Shown piece by piece: positions 10,583 through 22,800 of a stretch of DNA of 64,000 nt. Under the pieces are notes generated by a model that made no database searches, was not told the origin of the DNA, and worked only from the letters and a program-made list of their open reading frames with translations. Each line of letters starts with the position of its first letter. The stretch's first letter is position 1. This stretch comes from Microascus cirrosus. Its lineage: Eukaryota; Ascomycota; Sordariomycetes; Microascales; Microascaceae. The DNA is taken from assembly GCA_030271035.1 (NCBI GenBank), contig JAMBUN010000129.1, forward strand, positions 186,001 through 250,000, in the 5' to 3' direction. The position numbers and the translations under genes are program-made.

Positions 10583-13500
10583 GTTGATCGGTCGAAGTTG
10601 GTTGACCTGACGGAGTCTGTCGAGACTGTTAATCGATAAGGAGGGTTACAGGATGAAGACGAGCCTGCCTCTCGACATCAGAGCGAGAGCTGGACTGCCG
10701 ATCAGCAATTCATATGTTCTCTCGGCCAGACTCATGGATTCCCCATGGGGTGAAAAATGCCCTCCATTTTCCTCCGCCCTGGGGCCCCGCAAGCCAGCAG
10801 TGGTTCCAGAATCCTGTCGCACCGCGGTCATTCACCAGGAGGTGGAGGCGCTCCTCGGCTCCGCTATACCTGATCCTGCTAGCGCTGCCGACGTTGAAGC
10901 CTCATAGGCTAACAAGACCCACATTCTCCAGCCCAGCTGATTTCTGACCACAATATTGGGAAAAAGGCCGGCGACCTCGCCACGTGCTCGGCTCGATCGG
11001 CTACTAAAGACGGAATCTCGGAGCAGAGCCTCAACGTGCCGATGGCTTCAATGTCGAGTGGATCCTGCATCCACCTTTCTCTTACAAGTATCCCGTCTCG
11101 TCCCGGTCATATGGTCGGATAGATGGAGCTTCGAAGGAGGGAGTCCCCGTGATGGGTTTCCAAAGACTCGTGTTATTTCCTCGCTCTGAAAAATATTAAA
11201 AAAAAAATTAATAAAAATTGTGAAACTGAAGTAATTCCTCGGCCTACTCGTTCAATTGACAGCTGCGATACCGCAAAGCATGAGATGAAAACGGGTAGTG
11301 GGCTGCTCGGCCAGCATCTTGGCGGAGCAGCCATTCCCGTCAAAACAATGTGCCCAGGTAACAAACATACTTTATAGACATTGGCTAAAGAAACCCCGTG
11401 GGACACCATTTCCGGGTTCACCAAGGTTCACTGCCGTCGTGTCCTCAATTCACTGCCGAAAATGCGCCCACGCAGATAATCGCATACCATCAGCATGAAA
11501 CATGTTCAAGAAGTCCTATGGTAGTAACGCCACTTCAAAACCTATTCCGACTTCAGAGGCCGTCTGACCTCTCAAAAAATGAGTAGTAATGACCGACCTC
11601 GATCCCATAGCAAACAGCGTCATGGCAAAAGGAATCCTGAGTTTACACATCAGAGGCTACAAGCGCCGGCCGATCCACACATGTCAACTTAGACTACTTG
11701 CCCCTACCACCTTCCGGCTAGAGCCCTGTGCAGCAAACCGGATGTATGCAGCGTAGCTAATATTCGTTAGTCCCAGGCTGTTGTAGTCCTTCCTTACCTA
11801 CCCATGGAGATCCTAGGCATTACCCACAGAAGCCCCCTGTTCGAGATTGTGCGAAGTGTCGCGCATTTGAGGACGCTTCCTGCGTTATTACAGCCGCGAG
11901 TACCCACTTTGCCTACCCATGATATTGCAATGCGGCGCCGGAGTCACAACCCCTCCTGCATACCATAGGTGCTGCTGAGAGAACATCATTGACGCTATTC
12001 ATGGACTTGCGAACCCTGGTATTTCAACTCTACGTATTCTTGGATGGGCAATGTGGACTGCAGTTGATGTACGAGATCACAAGGACGAAGTAGAAGAGAC
12101 TCAGGGCCACCGTGGTCACCATGGATATGGGAAAGCACACGATTGGCCGGCCAAGTCCAGGCTGTCGAGCAAATGGAGGCGAGGCTGCTTGGTGAGAACA
12201 AGGTAATGGAGGCCCAGGGACAGGTTGGGAAAGAGGGCCAGCAGTTAGAGAACATGGTGAGTGATAATGCTTTTGCCCTGCGTTTAGTGGGCCGTCAGTC
12301 CGGGCCAGCTGACCCGCAGCACTACGTGAGACGGCTTTGCGTGGACCGGCGTCTGGCATGGTCCGGTTTGTCGATAAGGGTATCCTGGGCGCCGATGAAT
12401 TTGAATCGGCGGTCTAGCAGCTCTACTAGAGCATCTTGTTTAGTTATGCTACCGGGCAGCAAATGAACCTTTTCGATGGTGCGCTCAGGACGATGCTCCA
12501 GATTAGCGGTTGTTGTCCTGGAGTTCTGGGTAAGATCGACGTCTTAATTAACAGCAGGCCACGCTTTGGCATTTATCTGTTTAAGAATCTCAGTCTTAAC
12601 GCCGGAGCGGTTGGCGTGGGGCTTCTGCTAATATACGCACCGGCTGGGTACACCGCCAATGGTGTGGACGTGCCTACAAGTCTTCGGCATTCTACACTTG
12701 ACATGATTTAGGGACCAACTAATCAAACAGGCCCCCGTTCGCAGTGTTAGCCGATGAAATTCGAGATTATTATGATGCTACTGGGCATCATGCCTGTGCA
12801 TCGAACTGATCTAGACACGATAAAGACCTATCCCAAGGCACCAACCCTACAAGCACAAGACATATCCCGGCGGCCAGTCGCTCGATTAAGGCTTGAGAAC
12901 GTAATACGTGGATGCTTATTGGTCTTTAGGCCTGTCCCAAGGCCAAGGAGGCTAGTGCAGGGGTTTGCGTTGGACGGCAGTCATGGAAGCTCGCTTGGGC
13001 CGCATTGTCACTGGGTGATCAGTCCTTTCAGCGGCTCAAATTGGGATTATGTAACCAATTATGGGCGAGTGAAAACCAGTGCTGTGCTGGAAGCCGTCTC
13101 TGGCGGAATTTCCTTGAGGCTAGCCAGCGAATCAGAGCATCATAAACGGTTCGACCGTCTTCTCTTGCTAGATTCACCAAAAAGGAAAGGATCGACCAGA
13201 GGTAAAATAAGCAATCAAAGAGTGGCGCAGGGCTTGCTTGCCCCCTCAGGTTGCCGTCACCTTTCTTCATGCACCAGTCGGGGCCATGATACCCTGTGTT
13301 GATCCAGAGACGCTTTTACTCCCTGTGATGATCACTGATCATAAAGCAGCTCAGAACGCCTCACTTTCCACTATTCCATAGGAACAACCTCCGAAATCAT
13401 TAGATGAGCTGATTACCCGGCGATTCGCTGTCTATTTTGAAGCGGCTGTGGCTGCCCTGAAAGGAATACGAGGAGGCCTGTCACCCGCATCCCCCCTGGC

Positions 13501-14056
13501 TGTTTTCCCTTCTCAGCCCATTCATCGTCCTCCCCCAAGGGTCCAGCCTTGGCGGCCCAATGAATGCCCTTGCACAAGCGCCAAATCGCAGGCCCGTACT
13601 TCCCGATATGGCATAGAGTTACAGGGGATTGTCCCTCAATCCCCAGCCCTCCACATCCTCCCTGCATGCCTACTGGTGGGTCTTCGGGGCATCTCTCCGA
13701 GCGGACGAAAACCGCATGTCAGCGTCTCATTCTCCAAGTCCCCGATTGGGGCATGCGTCAGGCTCTGTCAGTAAACACGAGGTGGCGGGGTCACCCATAT
13801 ATGGTGCTGCCAAGCCAGTGTGTCCTCGAAATGCGGGGTGAATCGGGAGGCTATTGGCCCGAACATGTTTGACGCTCGTGGGAACGGACCTGTGCGTTGG
13901 TCGCGGCATGATGGTTTTGGGGTGACACGGCATGGGAATGTAATATTAATCAGTATCAAGGACCATCCAGCCGCACAAGGCTCCGGGGGAACATGCGGAT
14001 GTTGCCCATTGAGGCAGGGGGAAGGGGGGGCGCAATGGGCATGCAAGAGTCAGTGG
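10583..14056. other. 3.5-kb gene desert
   Basis: No open frame here shows a known domain. Candidates at 12143-12466 (+), 12436-12711 (+), 12754-13302 (+) and 13413-13872 (both strands) are compositionally ordinary, mutually overlapping and unsupported. There is a short A-rich tract near 11188-11220. No inverted terminal repeats or LTR ends detected, and the base composition is not as AT-rich as the transposons further on. Confidence 0.4.
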
Positions 14057-14063
14057 TATAAAA
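14057..14063 (+). promoter_or_regulatory. TATA box of the Cys-rich GPI-protein gene
   Basis: TATAAAA about 126 bp upstream of the ATG at 14189, followed at about 14101-14135 by a pyrimidine-rich stretch of the kind found near transcription starts of strongly expressed fungal genes. Functional assignment is inferred from position. Confidence 0.5.
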
Positions 14064-14188
14064 CTTAGAGTCCAGAAACAGCTGTGTTCTCAGGGATTCA
14101 TTTCCCTCTTTCCTTTCCTCAACTAGCTGTCTCCAACTCTCGTTATTACACCCACTAATACAAAGACCGCCATTCTTTCGCTAACAAT

Positions 14189-14874
14189 ATGCGCGCCTCC
14201 GTCATTCTCGCGCTCACCTCCTGCGCCGCCGCCTCCCATGTGCTGAGGAGGGACGGCACCGTTGTCCGCCGCCAGGGCGAGGCTTTCGACCCGGGTGAAA
14301 TAACGTTCCCTGGCGAATGCTCTGACCTCGGCCCTACCTACGTTTCGTGCGGCACGCAGCTATGCGTTGACCCCGAGGCTGGCGAGTCATGCTGTGAAGA
14401 CAGCTGTATGTATTCTTTGTCTATGGGCTCTCGTGATTGTCCTGCTGAGAAGTTTAATAGGGGGCTGCCCTTCTAACTCGTTCTGCCTGATCGACGACCT
14501 CTGCTGCCCTGATGTAAGTATCCTTCCCCCAACTCCAACCTTCTCACGGCTTTCTCTGACAACAGTGAAAGGGCCTTGACCCCGAGACCTGTGCCGCCCA
14601 GAACGGTGTGGAACTTCCCGACGACTTTGGCAACACGGACGAGCCCACCGATGGGCCTACCGGAACCGAAGACCCTGCTGGTGAGCCGACCGACGAGCCT
14701 ACCGATGAGCCTTCTGGGGAGCCCGAGCCCGAGCCGAGTTATGAGCCCGAGCCTGAGGATCCCGAGCCTGAGGTCCCTCCCAGTGGCGACGAGCCCCCAG
14801 TGCAGGGCGCTGCGAGCGGCAACAAGGCTGGCATACTCGGTGCTGTCGTCGGCCTTGCCGCCATGGCCCTCTAA
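14189..14874 (+). CDS. Small Cys-rich secreted, probably GPI-anchored protein
   Basis: Three exons, 14189-14405, 14461-14513 and 14572-14874; 190 residues. MRASVILALTSCAAASHV is a signal peptide, and RRDGTVVRRQ may be a Kex2-type processing region. A Cys-rich module follows (ECSDLGPTYVSCGTQLCV, GESCCEDSWGCPSNSF, CLIDDLCCPDGLDPETC), with paired cysteines typical of disulfide-bonded fungal surface proteins. Then comes a Pro/Glu/Asp-rich repeat (DEPTDEPSGEPEPEPSYEPE and similar) and a hydrophobic end AGILGAVVGLAAMAL after small residues, a likely GPI signal. Intron 2 needs an AAAG acceptor at 14571; the more usual CAG at 14565 would bring an immediate TGA. I do not recognise a specific named protein; probably a cell-wall or surface protein. 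Confidence 0.78.
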
Positions 14875-15160
14875 GGGATGTGTGCGTGTATAGCGCTGTC
14901 CTAATATTCCAAGGTGTTAAAAATCCGCGGAAACACTAGGTCTAATCTTAGTCTGTATCCCTTGGTAGATATTCGTGGCCTATATAATGTACGAATTGGA
15001 TGATTGTCCGGTCTCCATGACCTCCGCGTCTCGTGAAGCTTGTCGAATTGCCATAGCCGTTCCAGCGCCGGAGGTATTATTCTGGGTGACCACTATGGCC
15101 CTCCTCGTAAAGTCTAATACCAGTTTGTCCTTTTACTTTTATCCTTAGCTACAGCTAAGC

Positions 15161-15491
15161 CCCATCCTTTTACACAGGTGGCTGGCTCTAATACCAGACC
15201 GCAAACCTGTCAGCATCCTGAGCTACTGAAACAGCGGGTGGCATCCAACTTCGGCGAACCATCATGGCTTACGATTCCCCTCGTTCTCCTGCCCCGTCTG
15301 TTGCGACCCGGAGACTAATTAGCTAGATAATCGCGTCGTATCACCGGATACACAACTCTCTCTGGTAGTTCGTGTCATGCGTCGCTTTTGCGCCTTTCCA
15401 CCGGCAGATATCTTAGTGGGTCTTACTTACAGATTATAATTCGAATTGGAACAACACAACAATTCAGTACATACGACCATAACTCGTGGAA
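15161..15491. repeat. 331-bp dispersed repeat, copy A
   Basis: Nearly identical to 25705-26029 in the same orientation, from a CCCATCCTTTTACACAGG start to an ACTCGTGGAA end, with few substitutions and indels. It has no coding signature. Copy A is followed by an 18-T run (15520-15537). Its class (MITE, LTR fragment or Helitron end) is not clear; I found no inverted termini. Confidence 0.8.
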
Positions 15492-16280
15492 TATTAGTGG
15501 TCGCGTTTGCTCTTTTGTGTTTTTTTTTTTTTTTTTTGGGTGGGGCTTTTTCCCTTTTCCGAGGCCTGTGAAAGGCGGGGTGGCCGGGATACCGGTTTAC
15601 CGTTACCTCAAAACGTTGGGCCAGATCGGCTCCCGTTTGGGGAAAACGGATCACCCACGAATTTCCAATTTTGGGAAGGGAAGGGGGTGGCCAACACCAT
15701 GTCAACACCTTCAAGTGAAGCCAGTGGGGACCATATTCGCCTCTGCTCCCACCAGGCAGTTGCCTCCCGTTTCGAAAATCGAAATCGCACGGAGGGGTAC
15801 GTCCAAGACCCAGCCCTGAACGAGGTTTCTGGCTAAAAAGGATTCCCGTCTTCCAAATCCGACTTGACATCCTGGATTCCGGTCTCAGGCTCATGCACCG
15901 GCAGGAGGAAGAACCAACACCCACCGTCCGGGATCTCGGTCAAAGAAGAATGGGGAAATTTTGCACGTGATCGAGCTGGCTTTCCACTTAGCATCAGGCG
16001 GTGTCCAATACGCTCTTCTGACGTGTCATTCTAGGCAACTTCGACAGCAGAGAATGCAATGTAATTCGCGTGTCGCTGCCGAGCATGCCGTCTTCGATTT
16101 TTGTAACGTCACGTCAATCTCGCGTTTTCCGACACGAATACCCAATGTTCTGTTGCTCCTTCTTTCCGAACGCTCTCAACTGTCTTAGGAAGTGAACTTT
16201 GTTTATTCGTCACCCGGTCCCAAGATTCGGCCTCCTTAAGTGTCTTGTGACTTAGTAGTTCTAGCACCTCCTACGCTGCG
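15492..16280. other. Non-coding stretch with an 18-nt T run
   Basis: Contains a homopolymer of T at 15520-15537 followed by G-rich sequence. Overlapping frames on both strands (15388-15924) span the T run and show no domain. No gene supported. Confidence 0.4.
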
Positions 16281-16281
16281 C

Positions 16282-16572
16282 CTATAGTATGAGGCACCCT
16301 ATTGCCGACGAAGTCTCGCTCTCATGCCTTGGACAAGAGCATGACGCCACCCAGCGACGGGCAGCGTGATAACTGCACGTACAAGTTGTAGTGGTCGCAT
16401 CCTGGCCGTCTATGTTCCTCGTCATCGTCCCCCGAAGTTCTAGCGTCCCTCGACCTAACGTTTTGCCTCGGACCTTATAATCCGTGTAGGCGAGCGCCCT
16501 TGTGCATGGTAACCCTCGGCGGCTGTGAGCGGCACCGATAGGCCTGGTGTGAAGCTCGGAGTGTTGGGTCAC
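16282..16572 (-). pseudogene. Pif1-type helicase C-terminal fragment
   Basis: The minus-strand frame contains YTDYKVRGKTLGRGTLELRG followed by TMTRNIDGQ, which matches the helicase motif region (TDYKVQGRTL type) of the Pif1-like ORFs scattered through fungal genomes and associated with Helitron-like elements. A sister copy with the same landmarks lies at about 24000-24130. Only the last part of the helicase remains, and what follows is out of frame with the expected QLSRC segment. Confidence 0.65.
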
Positions 16573-16654
16573 ATAACACTCGCGTGCCGCGTGCGGTCCG
16601 GAGATAGGGATGCCACAGGCAGTCTCAGATCAGCACGAATCCAGGCGCCAGACT

Positions 16655-16795
16655 TGGAATGTGCATGCCGGCCTTGAATGTGCATGCCAGCCTGGAATGT
16701 GCATGCCAGCCTTGGATGTGCATGCTAGTCTTGGATGCGCCTGCCAGCCTTGGGAATGTTCATGCCAGCTTTGGGAATGTTCATGCCTGCCTTGA
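16655..16795 (+). repeat. Minisatellite, about 19-22 bp unit, roughly seven copies
   Basis: Tandem variants of a unit of the type TTGGATGTGCATGCCAGCC. Copies drift in length (for example TTGGGAATGTTCATGCCAGC) towards the right. It sits just left of an LTR-like fragment and may be an expanded part of that element. Confidence 0.8.
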
Positions 16796-16814
16796 TCGGA
16801 GATAAGGCGGAAAC

Positions 16815-16970
16815 CAGAGGTTGCCCATAGTATAAGAGTCTTCAGCCCCCCGAAGGGGGATGAAGACAAGTTGAAGTCTCGTTACCACCTCAACGATTAA
16901 AATTCAGTGCATCCGTGACTCTTACTCGTATCAGCCAACGATGGTATCTCGGATACCCTTCCCCCTTACA
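16815..16970 (+). mobile_element. Partial solo LTR, family L1
   Basis: Aligns with the right half of the solo LTR at 54677-54979: TATAAGAGTCTTC, GAAGACAAGTTGAAG, ACTCTTACTCGTATCAGCC and a GGATACCCTTCCCCCTTACA end. The left half is missing or replaced by the minisatellite. Confidence 0.65.
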
Positions 16971-17715
16971 GCAGCTTACACTATTCTTTTACTTTAGCAG
17001 CTTACTCTAACACTCTATTTACCCCTAGGTCTGCCTCACTAAAATATGGCTTAGGAACCTAAACTTGATGGTACACACATCTCCTTGCCTTCAAATCCGT
17101 ACAGCAAAACCAATTTGAGGTAACCTATTACCGTCTCAGATCCAACCGCTGATGTCGCCCCCAATAAACCTTCTAACGTCCCTCACCCGCAACCGGGCGA
17201 CCCCAAAATCCCTCACCGCCATTTGAGCCCACCCCTTTCAACCTACAATATCTGTACGAATTTATCCCAAATCTTTTCAAACTTTGGTCATTACTACTTT
17301 AATAGAAGATGCCAAACTGTACGGAATATGAAGTCAATCAGGCCTTAGATTCTATTACAAATAGCCAGTCTCTTCGTAAGACTTTGATTTCCTAGGGCGT
17401 TCTAAGGGCAACTCTTTAACGAAGGCTCTAAGGGGTCTAACCTAAGGATAAGGTTTTCTCCAGCTTCCAGAAGCTATCCCTAACCTAGGAAAACCATCTA
17501 GTAGAATAGATACAGGTCCAGGCCGCTCTAGGGCTCCCACTAACCTATCAATAAACCAGGGAATTTGCTGAGCAGATCCTATACCTATAAGGAGGCCCCC
17601 AGACCCTTAGAAAGAACTGGTTCTAAGCCTTTCTTTGTTGCAATCCCTTAATAAAGGTCTAAAGAGCTATATCTATTGATTCCTAGCGTATTAACAGAGC
17701 ATTAACTAACAAAAT

Positions 17716-18014
17716 CAGGGAAGGGTATCCATGATACCGTCGTAAGGCTGATGCGAGTAAGAATCATGTATGCACTGAATTCCGATCGTAGGGTTGATAT
17801 TGAAACTTCAACTTGTCTTCTGCTGTCTTCCTAGGGCGAGAACTCTTATCCTTTATATGACTCCTGGGCTCTGCCCAGTCTCTGATCAGGATTATCGTAC
17901 ATGTTCTGAGAATTACACCCTATCGTATACGCTCCTGAAGATCTGAATCTGTGTTGTGGATCCGGTAGGATCCCTGTGCCCAGACCCTTCGCAGACCGTT
18001 CGGAACCTCTTACA
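17716..18014 (-). mobile_element. Solo LTR, family L1, nested in P1
   Basis: Inverted relative to 54677-54979; the match runs from AGGGAAGGGTATCC to GTTCGGAACCTCTTACA. Compared with the same site in P2, about 15 bp of host transposon are missing and no target duplication is visible, so one edge has probably been deleted. Confidence 0.75.
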
Positions 18015-18646
18015 CATCTATCTACCCCAGAGATCAAGGCCATCTATCCAGGCAACCGGTATAATATAGATAAGACTGGTTTTCTAGAAGGTCAAGGGTC
18101 TAATAGACTAGTCCTGGGATCTGATAGAGCCCGAAATCTACAGAAAAACAGCCTGGATCTCAGGCCTGGATCACCTTGATCAAGTATGTCAGTGCTGCTG
18201 GCTTAACAGTGCTACCTCTTGTTATCTATAAGGGTAGGTCAGTTCAGCAGTAATAGTTTCCCTTATATCTTTGACCTTATATAAACTAGAAGTTCTACTT
18301 AATAGAAAACAGATAGACAGATAATAAGACAGCTGTCTACTAGCTTAAGGAAGTCTTTATCCCTATAACCTAACCTATAGATCTAACTGTAGCCTAGCTC
18401 CTGATCCTAGACAGTCACAAAAGCTATAAGTCTATAGAATTTATATATATTTATTATATATATAATTTACACCTACTTTACCTACCCCCTTATGTATCCT
18501 ATATTCTTTAGCCCTTAGATCAGTCAGTTTTTAGGCTATTAAAGGCTGCCTATAGAAAGAGCTAGGCTACCTAGAAGAGTAGAACGATTCTATAGTAATA
18601 GGCAAAAGGGCCTTCCTTAACTCCTATCACAAGGTATGCTAGTTAG

Positions 18647-19074
18647 TGTCATGGGCAAGAATCGAGGAGCATATGAGCAGGTGCTGACAGGCGGGTATAC
18701 GTGGCAAGAATCGGTCACAGCGACCTCACAGCGACCTTATGGGAGTTCGGTGATCAGTCCATACCCTGCAGTAGCTGAGGAAAAAGCAAATATACTGCGC
18801 AGGGAGAGTTGAGAATAAGAAGGAGACGGGGAACCGTTTAGAGAGAGAGAGGGAGAGATTCAGCGAGTAGTAAATCAAACTGGCAAGACCTAACTGTGCC
18901 TGCCATTAGCACGCCTCTGAGTTCACGATCTTAACAAGTCAAGAGGATCACAGCGACGACGCTGTGACGCTCTGGCACCTGTTGTGTGTTCTCTGACGAC
19001 CCTACAGCCCTCTACTGCGCCCCTTCACTCTACAATAGTGGTATCCCCTTCCCTGTCGTTCGCCGGGCCTGACA
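18647..19074 (-). mobile_element. Solo LTR, family L2, nested in P1
   Basis: 428 bp bounded by TGTCATGGGCAAG and GGGCCTGACA (TG...CA ends), flanked by a perfect 5-bp duplication GTTAG (18642-18646 and 19075-19079). Matches 59667-60094 and 60386-60812 in opposite orientation. No internal retrotransposon sequence: a clean solo LTR left by LTR-LTR recombination. Confidence 0.92.
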
Positions 19075-19804
19075 GTTAGCCCTGACAGCCTAGAATATAC
19101 GGTCTGGTTAGAAATCAATAGGTCTATAGCCAGTATCCCTGACCTGACCCCTCCTCAGTCTACTACTACTTAAGAATTCCACTAAGGCTATCAGTAAGGT
19201 CAACTCTGCCCTGGATAGGACCCCTAGGAAGGTTATTGATCTTCAGGACCAGCTGGCCCTATATAGCTAACTAGATTAACCTACTAGTACGTAGCGGATA
19301 TTATTCCAGAAGGTCTAAAAAGGTTTTAATAAGAAGGACAACTAACTAGCTACCCTATAACGTAGGTCTAAGCCCTTAAAGAGCAGGCTAAGGCTATAAA
19401 GCCTAGGAAAAAGAAGAGGGTCTAGATCAGCCCTTATTCGAAGTTTGCCGATATTAAAGCTATCTACAAGGCATAAATTGAGGCAGGCGATAAAACCGAT
19501 GGTATGGCTGAATCCAGTGACTCTGAATTACCTAGTAAGCCAGAATATTGTATTATTATAGCATCAAAACGGGTTGGAAAATCGGGTTGAAGGGAGGGTC
19601 TGTTTTTTGATAGTTGGATTTTGGGGTGGCCTGGTCGGGGGGTTGGCCCGGTCGTGGGTGAGGGACGTTATCCAATACTTCTGAGGGGCCCGGCAGAGAC
19701 CAAGAAAAATAAATTCCCTTCCGCAGAAGCACAAAGCAATTCCCTCTCCTCGCAGGTTCAATTACCCATTACCCCCATCGGTGATTCGTCGTCGCTCCTT
19801 CTAA

Positions 19805-22800
19805 CTACGCAAAGTTGGCCATCGCCCACTTGCTAGCGATATCATTGCCATAGAAGCCTCCGAAGAGTTGGGAAAGCTGGATGCCGCTCTGTCCACTCCC
19901 CATTCTTTCAAAGACCTGCATGATTTTGTGTTTCTGAAGGAACTCCTTCAGAGTAGCCTGGTCGTCATTGAATATCCGGAGCAGCTGAAGCACCAGTGAC
20001 GCAATTCCCGCGGCTAACGCAGGGGCGAAAGACGACACCAACTCACTTACATGCCTTTCCATGTGGACTGGGCTGTCGGCCTCAATATCACCGGGGACCA
20101 CAATGTCGATGCCATCCTGTGGGGCCGGTCTCAGATGCCCGTACTTGTAAGTTGCGGCGACCCTAATAGTGCCTTTATAGCCCCCAGGGAAGATCTTGTC
20201 CGCGTCTACACGTTCGTCCGCAGCAGGGCAGAATACCAGAATCGGAGAAAACCGTGAGCCTACAGTCTTATTCACGGCCTTCGTGATGGCTTCGCGTAAT
20301 CGTTGGTTATCGGTCTTCGTAATCCAGCTGATTGAAATGATATCAACTCCCGCATTGATCGCCCATTCTACGGCCTGTACACAAATATCAGAACGGGCTA
20401 TAAAGTGTCATACTGCAGAAATGACAATTTGTGAAGGAACGTGCAATGAGGTTCAACTATCCATACCTCCGCTACATGCTCTGGCATAATATCTTGGCAT
20501 CCTTTTCCCACCTTGGCAATGTATTGTTGACAGAAAGGATTCACTTTGTTGATTAGAGACGATATATGGGTCCCATGCGGATCCGTCGCTGTAAACCAAG
20601 GCAGGAATAGATTCGAACCGAACGGAACGTACGGAACGAACGAATGTCCCATCCGGATATTCTCTAGCCCGGTCGACCGAAGCGCGTCCACGCCATTATC
20701 AATAATGGCAACCTTGATTTGATTTTCTTTGAATCTCTGTGCTTCCTCGCTCCGTGGAGCCTTCTTACTGGCTTCGCTAAGATTCCGCAGAAAGTTGTGA
20801 CATTTCTCCAAATCCCGTAGGACTTTAAGGCTCTCAATATAGTGGACCGGCCAGTTGGCAACAACATAAGAGAGAAATGGATACTCTTCATTGTTGATGG
20901 AATTGTTCTGAACTGCTGTAGCGATATCCGGCAGCGACAAATAATGGAGGCAGGATAGTGTCATCGTGCTGGATGCCCGGCGCATGTTGAAACGGCCTTT
21001 CCAAATCTTCTGTGGGTCAGGTTGCGCTGTAAGAAACTCCTTAGCTGTTTGATGAATCAAAGACAGCTTCGAGCCGTAGACGTTGACGAGGAGGCCGCAT
21101 AGGTTCTTCACCACGGTCTTAAAAGAGCTCGGATGCCATTTCTTCTTCTCAAACGCCTCATACGAAGTGTGCCACTCCCCTTCTAGCGCTAATGTCAGAG
21201 CAACGTTCGCTTCGTCGAGAGTCAGAGGTTGTGCTGCAGCAAGCACGATTTGAAGAAGCATATCAGTCTGCAATGAATTCTTGCTTCGGCTCAAGATCTT
21301 TTCGTACGCTTCTGACACTTCTGATGGTAGATCAGACAAAAGCGTTTCTATGTCTGACCGCCGGCTGTATTCACTCGGACTTTTCTCAATGATGTCAAAC
21401 GTTAGGTGCAGCCAGAGATATGTGCGATTCTCCATGCGCTTCAGACGTTCAGAAATTACGTGACGGTCTTCATCAGTAAAACTACCCGCAATGTCACGCA
21501 ATTTGGCGTCGATGACGAGGTTGACCTCGCGGCTGATTTGCTCGGACTTGTCGTCACCGTCAATGCGCAAATATGCGGTTGTACCTGCAAACTTTCTGAA
21601 AGATGCCTCTAACTCGTCGTACGGGCGACTGGTGATGAGGAACTTGAGTCGCCAGGGACGGCTCGACGACTGGTCTAGCTCGGAATAAAACTTGTCAAGC
21701 TGGTTAATCAGTTGCCTCCTGCCGTGCCGATTGCATTCGTCCAGAGCATCGAGAACACAAACTATTTCCACTGCCACCGGGGATCTGGCGCAATTTTCCA
21801 AGATTTGCCACATCTCGTCGAAGTTCTCTGTGAGCTTTTCCCCATGTTCCCTATGACGGAGTAGTGCATGCCCGATTAGGCTACCGGTAGGATCTTGAGT
21901 AAAAAGTTGGTGGAGTATTGCGCTCAAGGCATTAGTGCTATCCATACGACGTTCATCTCCGTCCTTGAAAAAGAAGTGACAGATGATTGAGGTTGTATTA
22001 TTCGTGGACAGCCGTTTCTCATCGATCAAAGCCCGTGATAAGACCGACTTGCCGCAACCAGGGCCCGCAGAGACCCAGAGAAGACTGGAAATACTTCTGT
22101 CTCGCCATCTGAGGAATTTGTCGTCGTTGAAGAACCACTCACATGTGCCTCTCTCCCTCTGTGGGTTGAAATTTTTATAGCTTTTATAGTTAGACGAGAG
22201 ATCTCGAAGGAGATCCCTTTCCTTCTGGTCCTCATGGATTCCCTGAGTCTGCTTTCCGCCTACTTCGAGGATGCGCCGAATTTCATCAAGGATAGTGCGC
22301 GACTCCTGCATCTCTTGTAGTTGACTATCCCTATTTTTTCGGATTTCCTCTGCTTGGAGAGGAGGGATATAGCTGCTGCACCAGTTGCTCAAGGCATTAA
22401 TCTTTGTTATTTCTCCATCCCAATCGTTCCAACCAGCCATGTTTTGCCATGCACGGGAGAGTTGGGCTCTGGAAAGATGGCATATGACGCGGGCTTCATA
22501 TGCAATCATGTAGGAATAGAGCTTGGACAGGGGTTCGATGAGGTCTTGGTACTTTTGTCGATGTGAGGGACGGAGATATGTATTTTCGCAGATTTCCCAG
22601 TAGACTTGAATATCGCCGATAGAATTGAAGCCTTTCAGCATGGCCTCATTTTTTGTAGTGCCGCTCGTCAGTAGCTGCCAGGGTCAGCATTAACTCTGCA
22701 GTCAGGACCGTCATTTACTTACGGGGAGAAGCAACGAAACACCAGACCATGCCAGCGCTGCATACGGCTGAGCGCTGAGAGCGTTCTTGACTATCGGATC

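Larger units (their letters stand above)
17176..19668 (+). mobile_element. Pogo/Fot1-like DNA transposon P1 (degenerate, with nested LTRs)
   Basis: Flanked by TA duplications (17174-17175 and 19669-19670). The terminal inverted repeats begin ACGTCCCTCACC and continue through related GGGCGACCCC/GGGGTGGCC blocks. The transposase frame would start at 17309 (ATGCCAAACTG; compare P2) but is destroyed by many stops. Sequence corresponding to the helix-turn-helix region, the NIDKTGFLEG catalytic segment and the C-terminus can be traced by comparison with P2 and P3. Two solo LTRs are nested inside (17716-18014 and 18647-19074); subtracting them leaves about 1.75 kb. TA- and CTA/TAG-rich sequence suggests RIP-type mutation. 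Family: Tc1/mariner superfamily, DDE_1 transposase with CENP-B-type DNA-binding domain. Confidence 0.85.

Noticed and set aside
12105..12131. HIHGDHGG string on the minus strand, resembling the metallo-beta-lactamase HxHxDH motif
   Set aside because: The surrounding frame has no other features of the fold and overlaps an equally long frame on the other strand.
12143..12711. Two open frames (+) that could form a small two-exon gene
   Set aside because: No convincing splice sites between them and no recognisable sequence.
16655..16795. Possible CRISPR-like array
   Set aside because: Units are contiguous without spacers and the genome is eukaryotic; it is a minisatellite.
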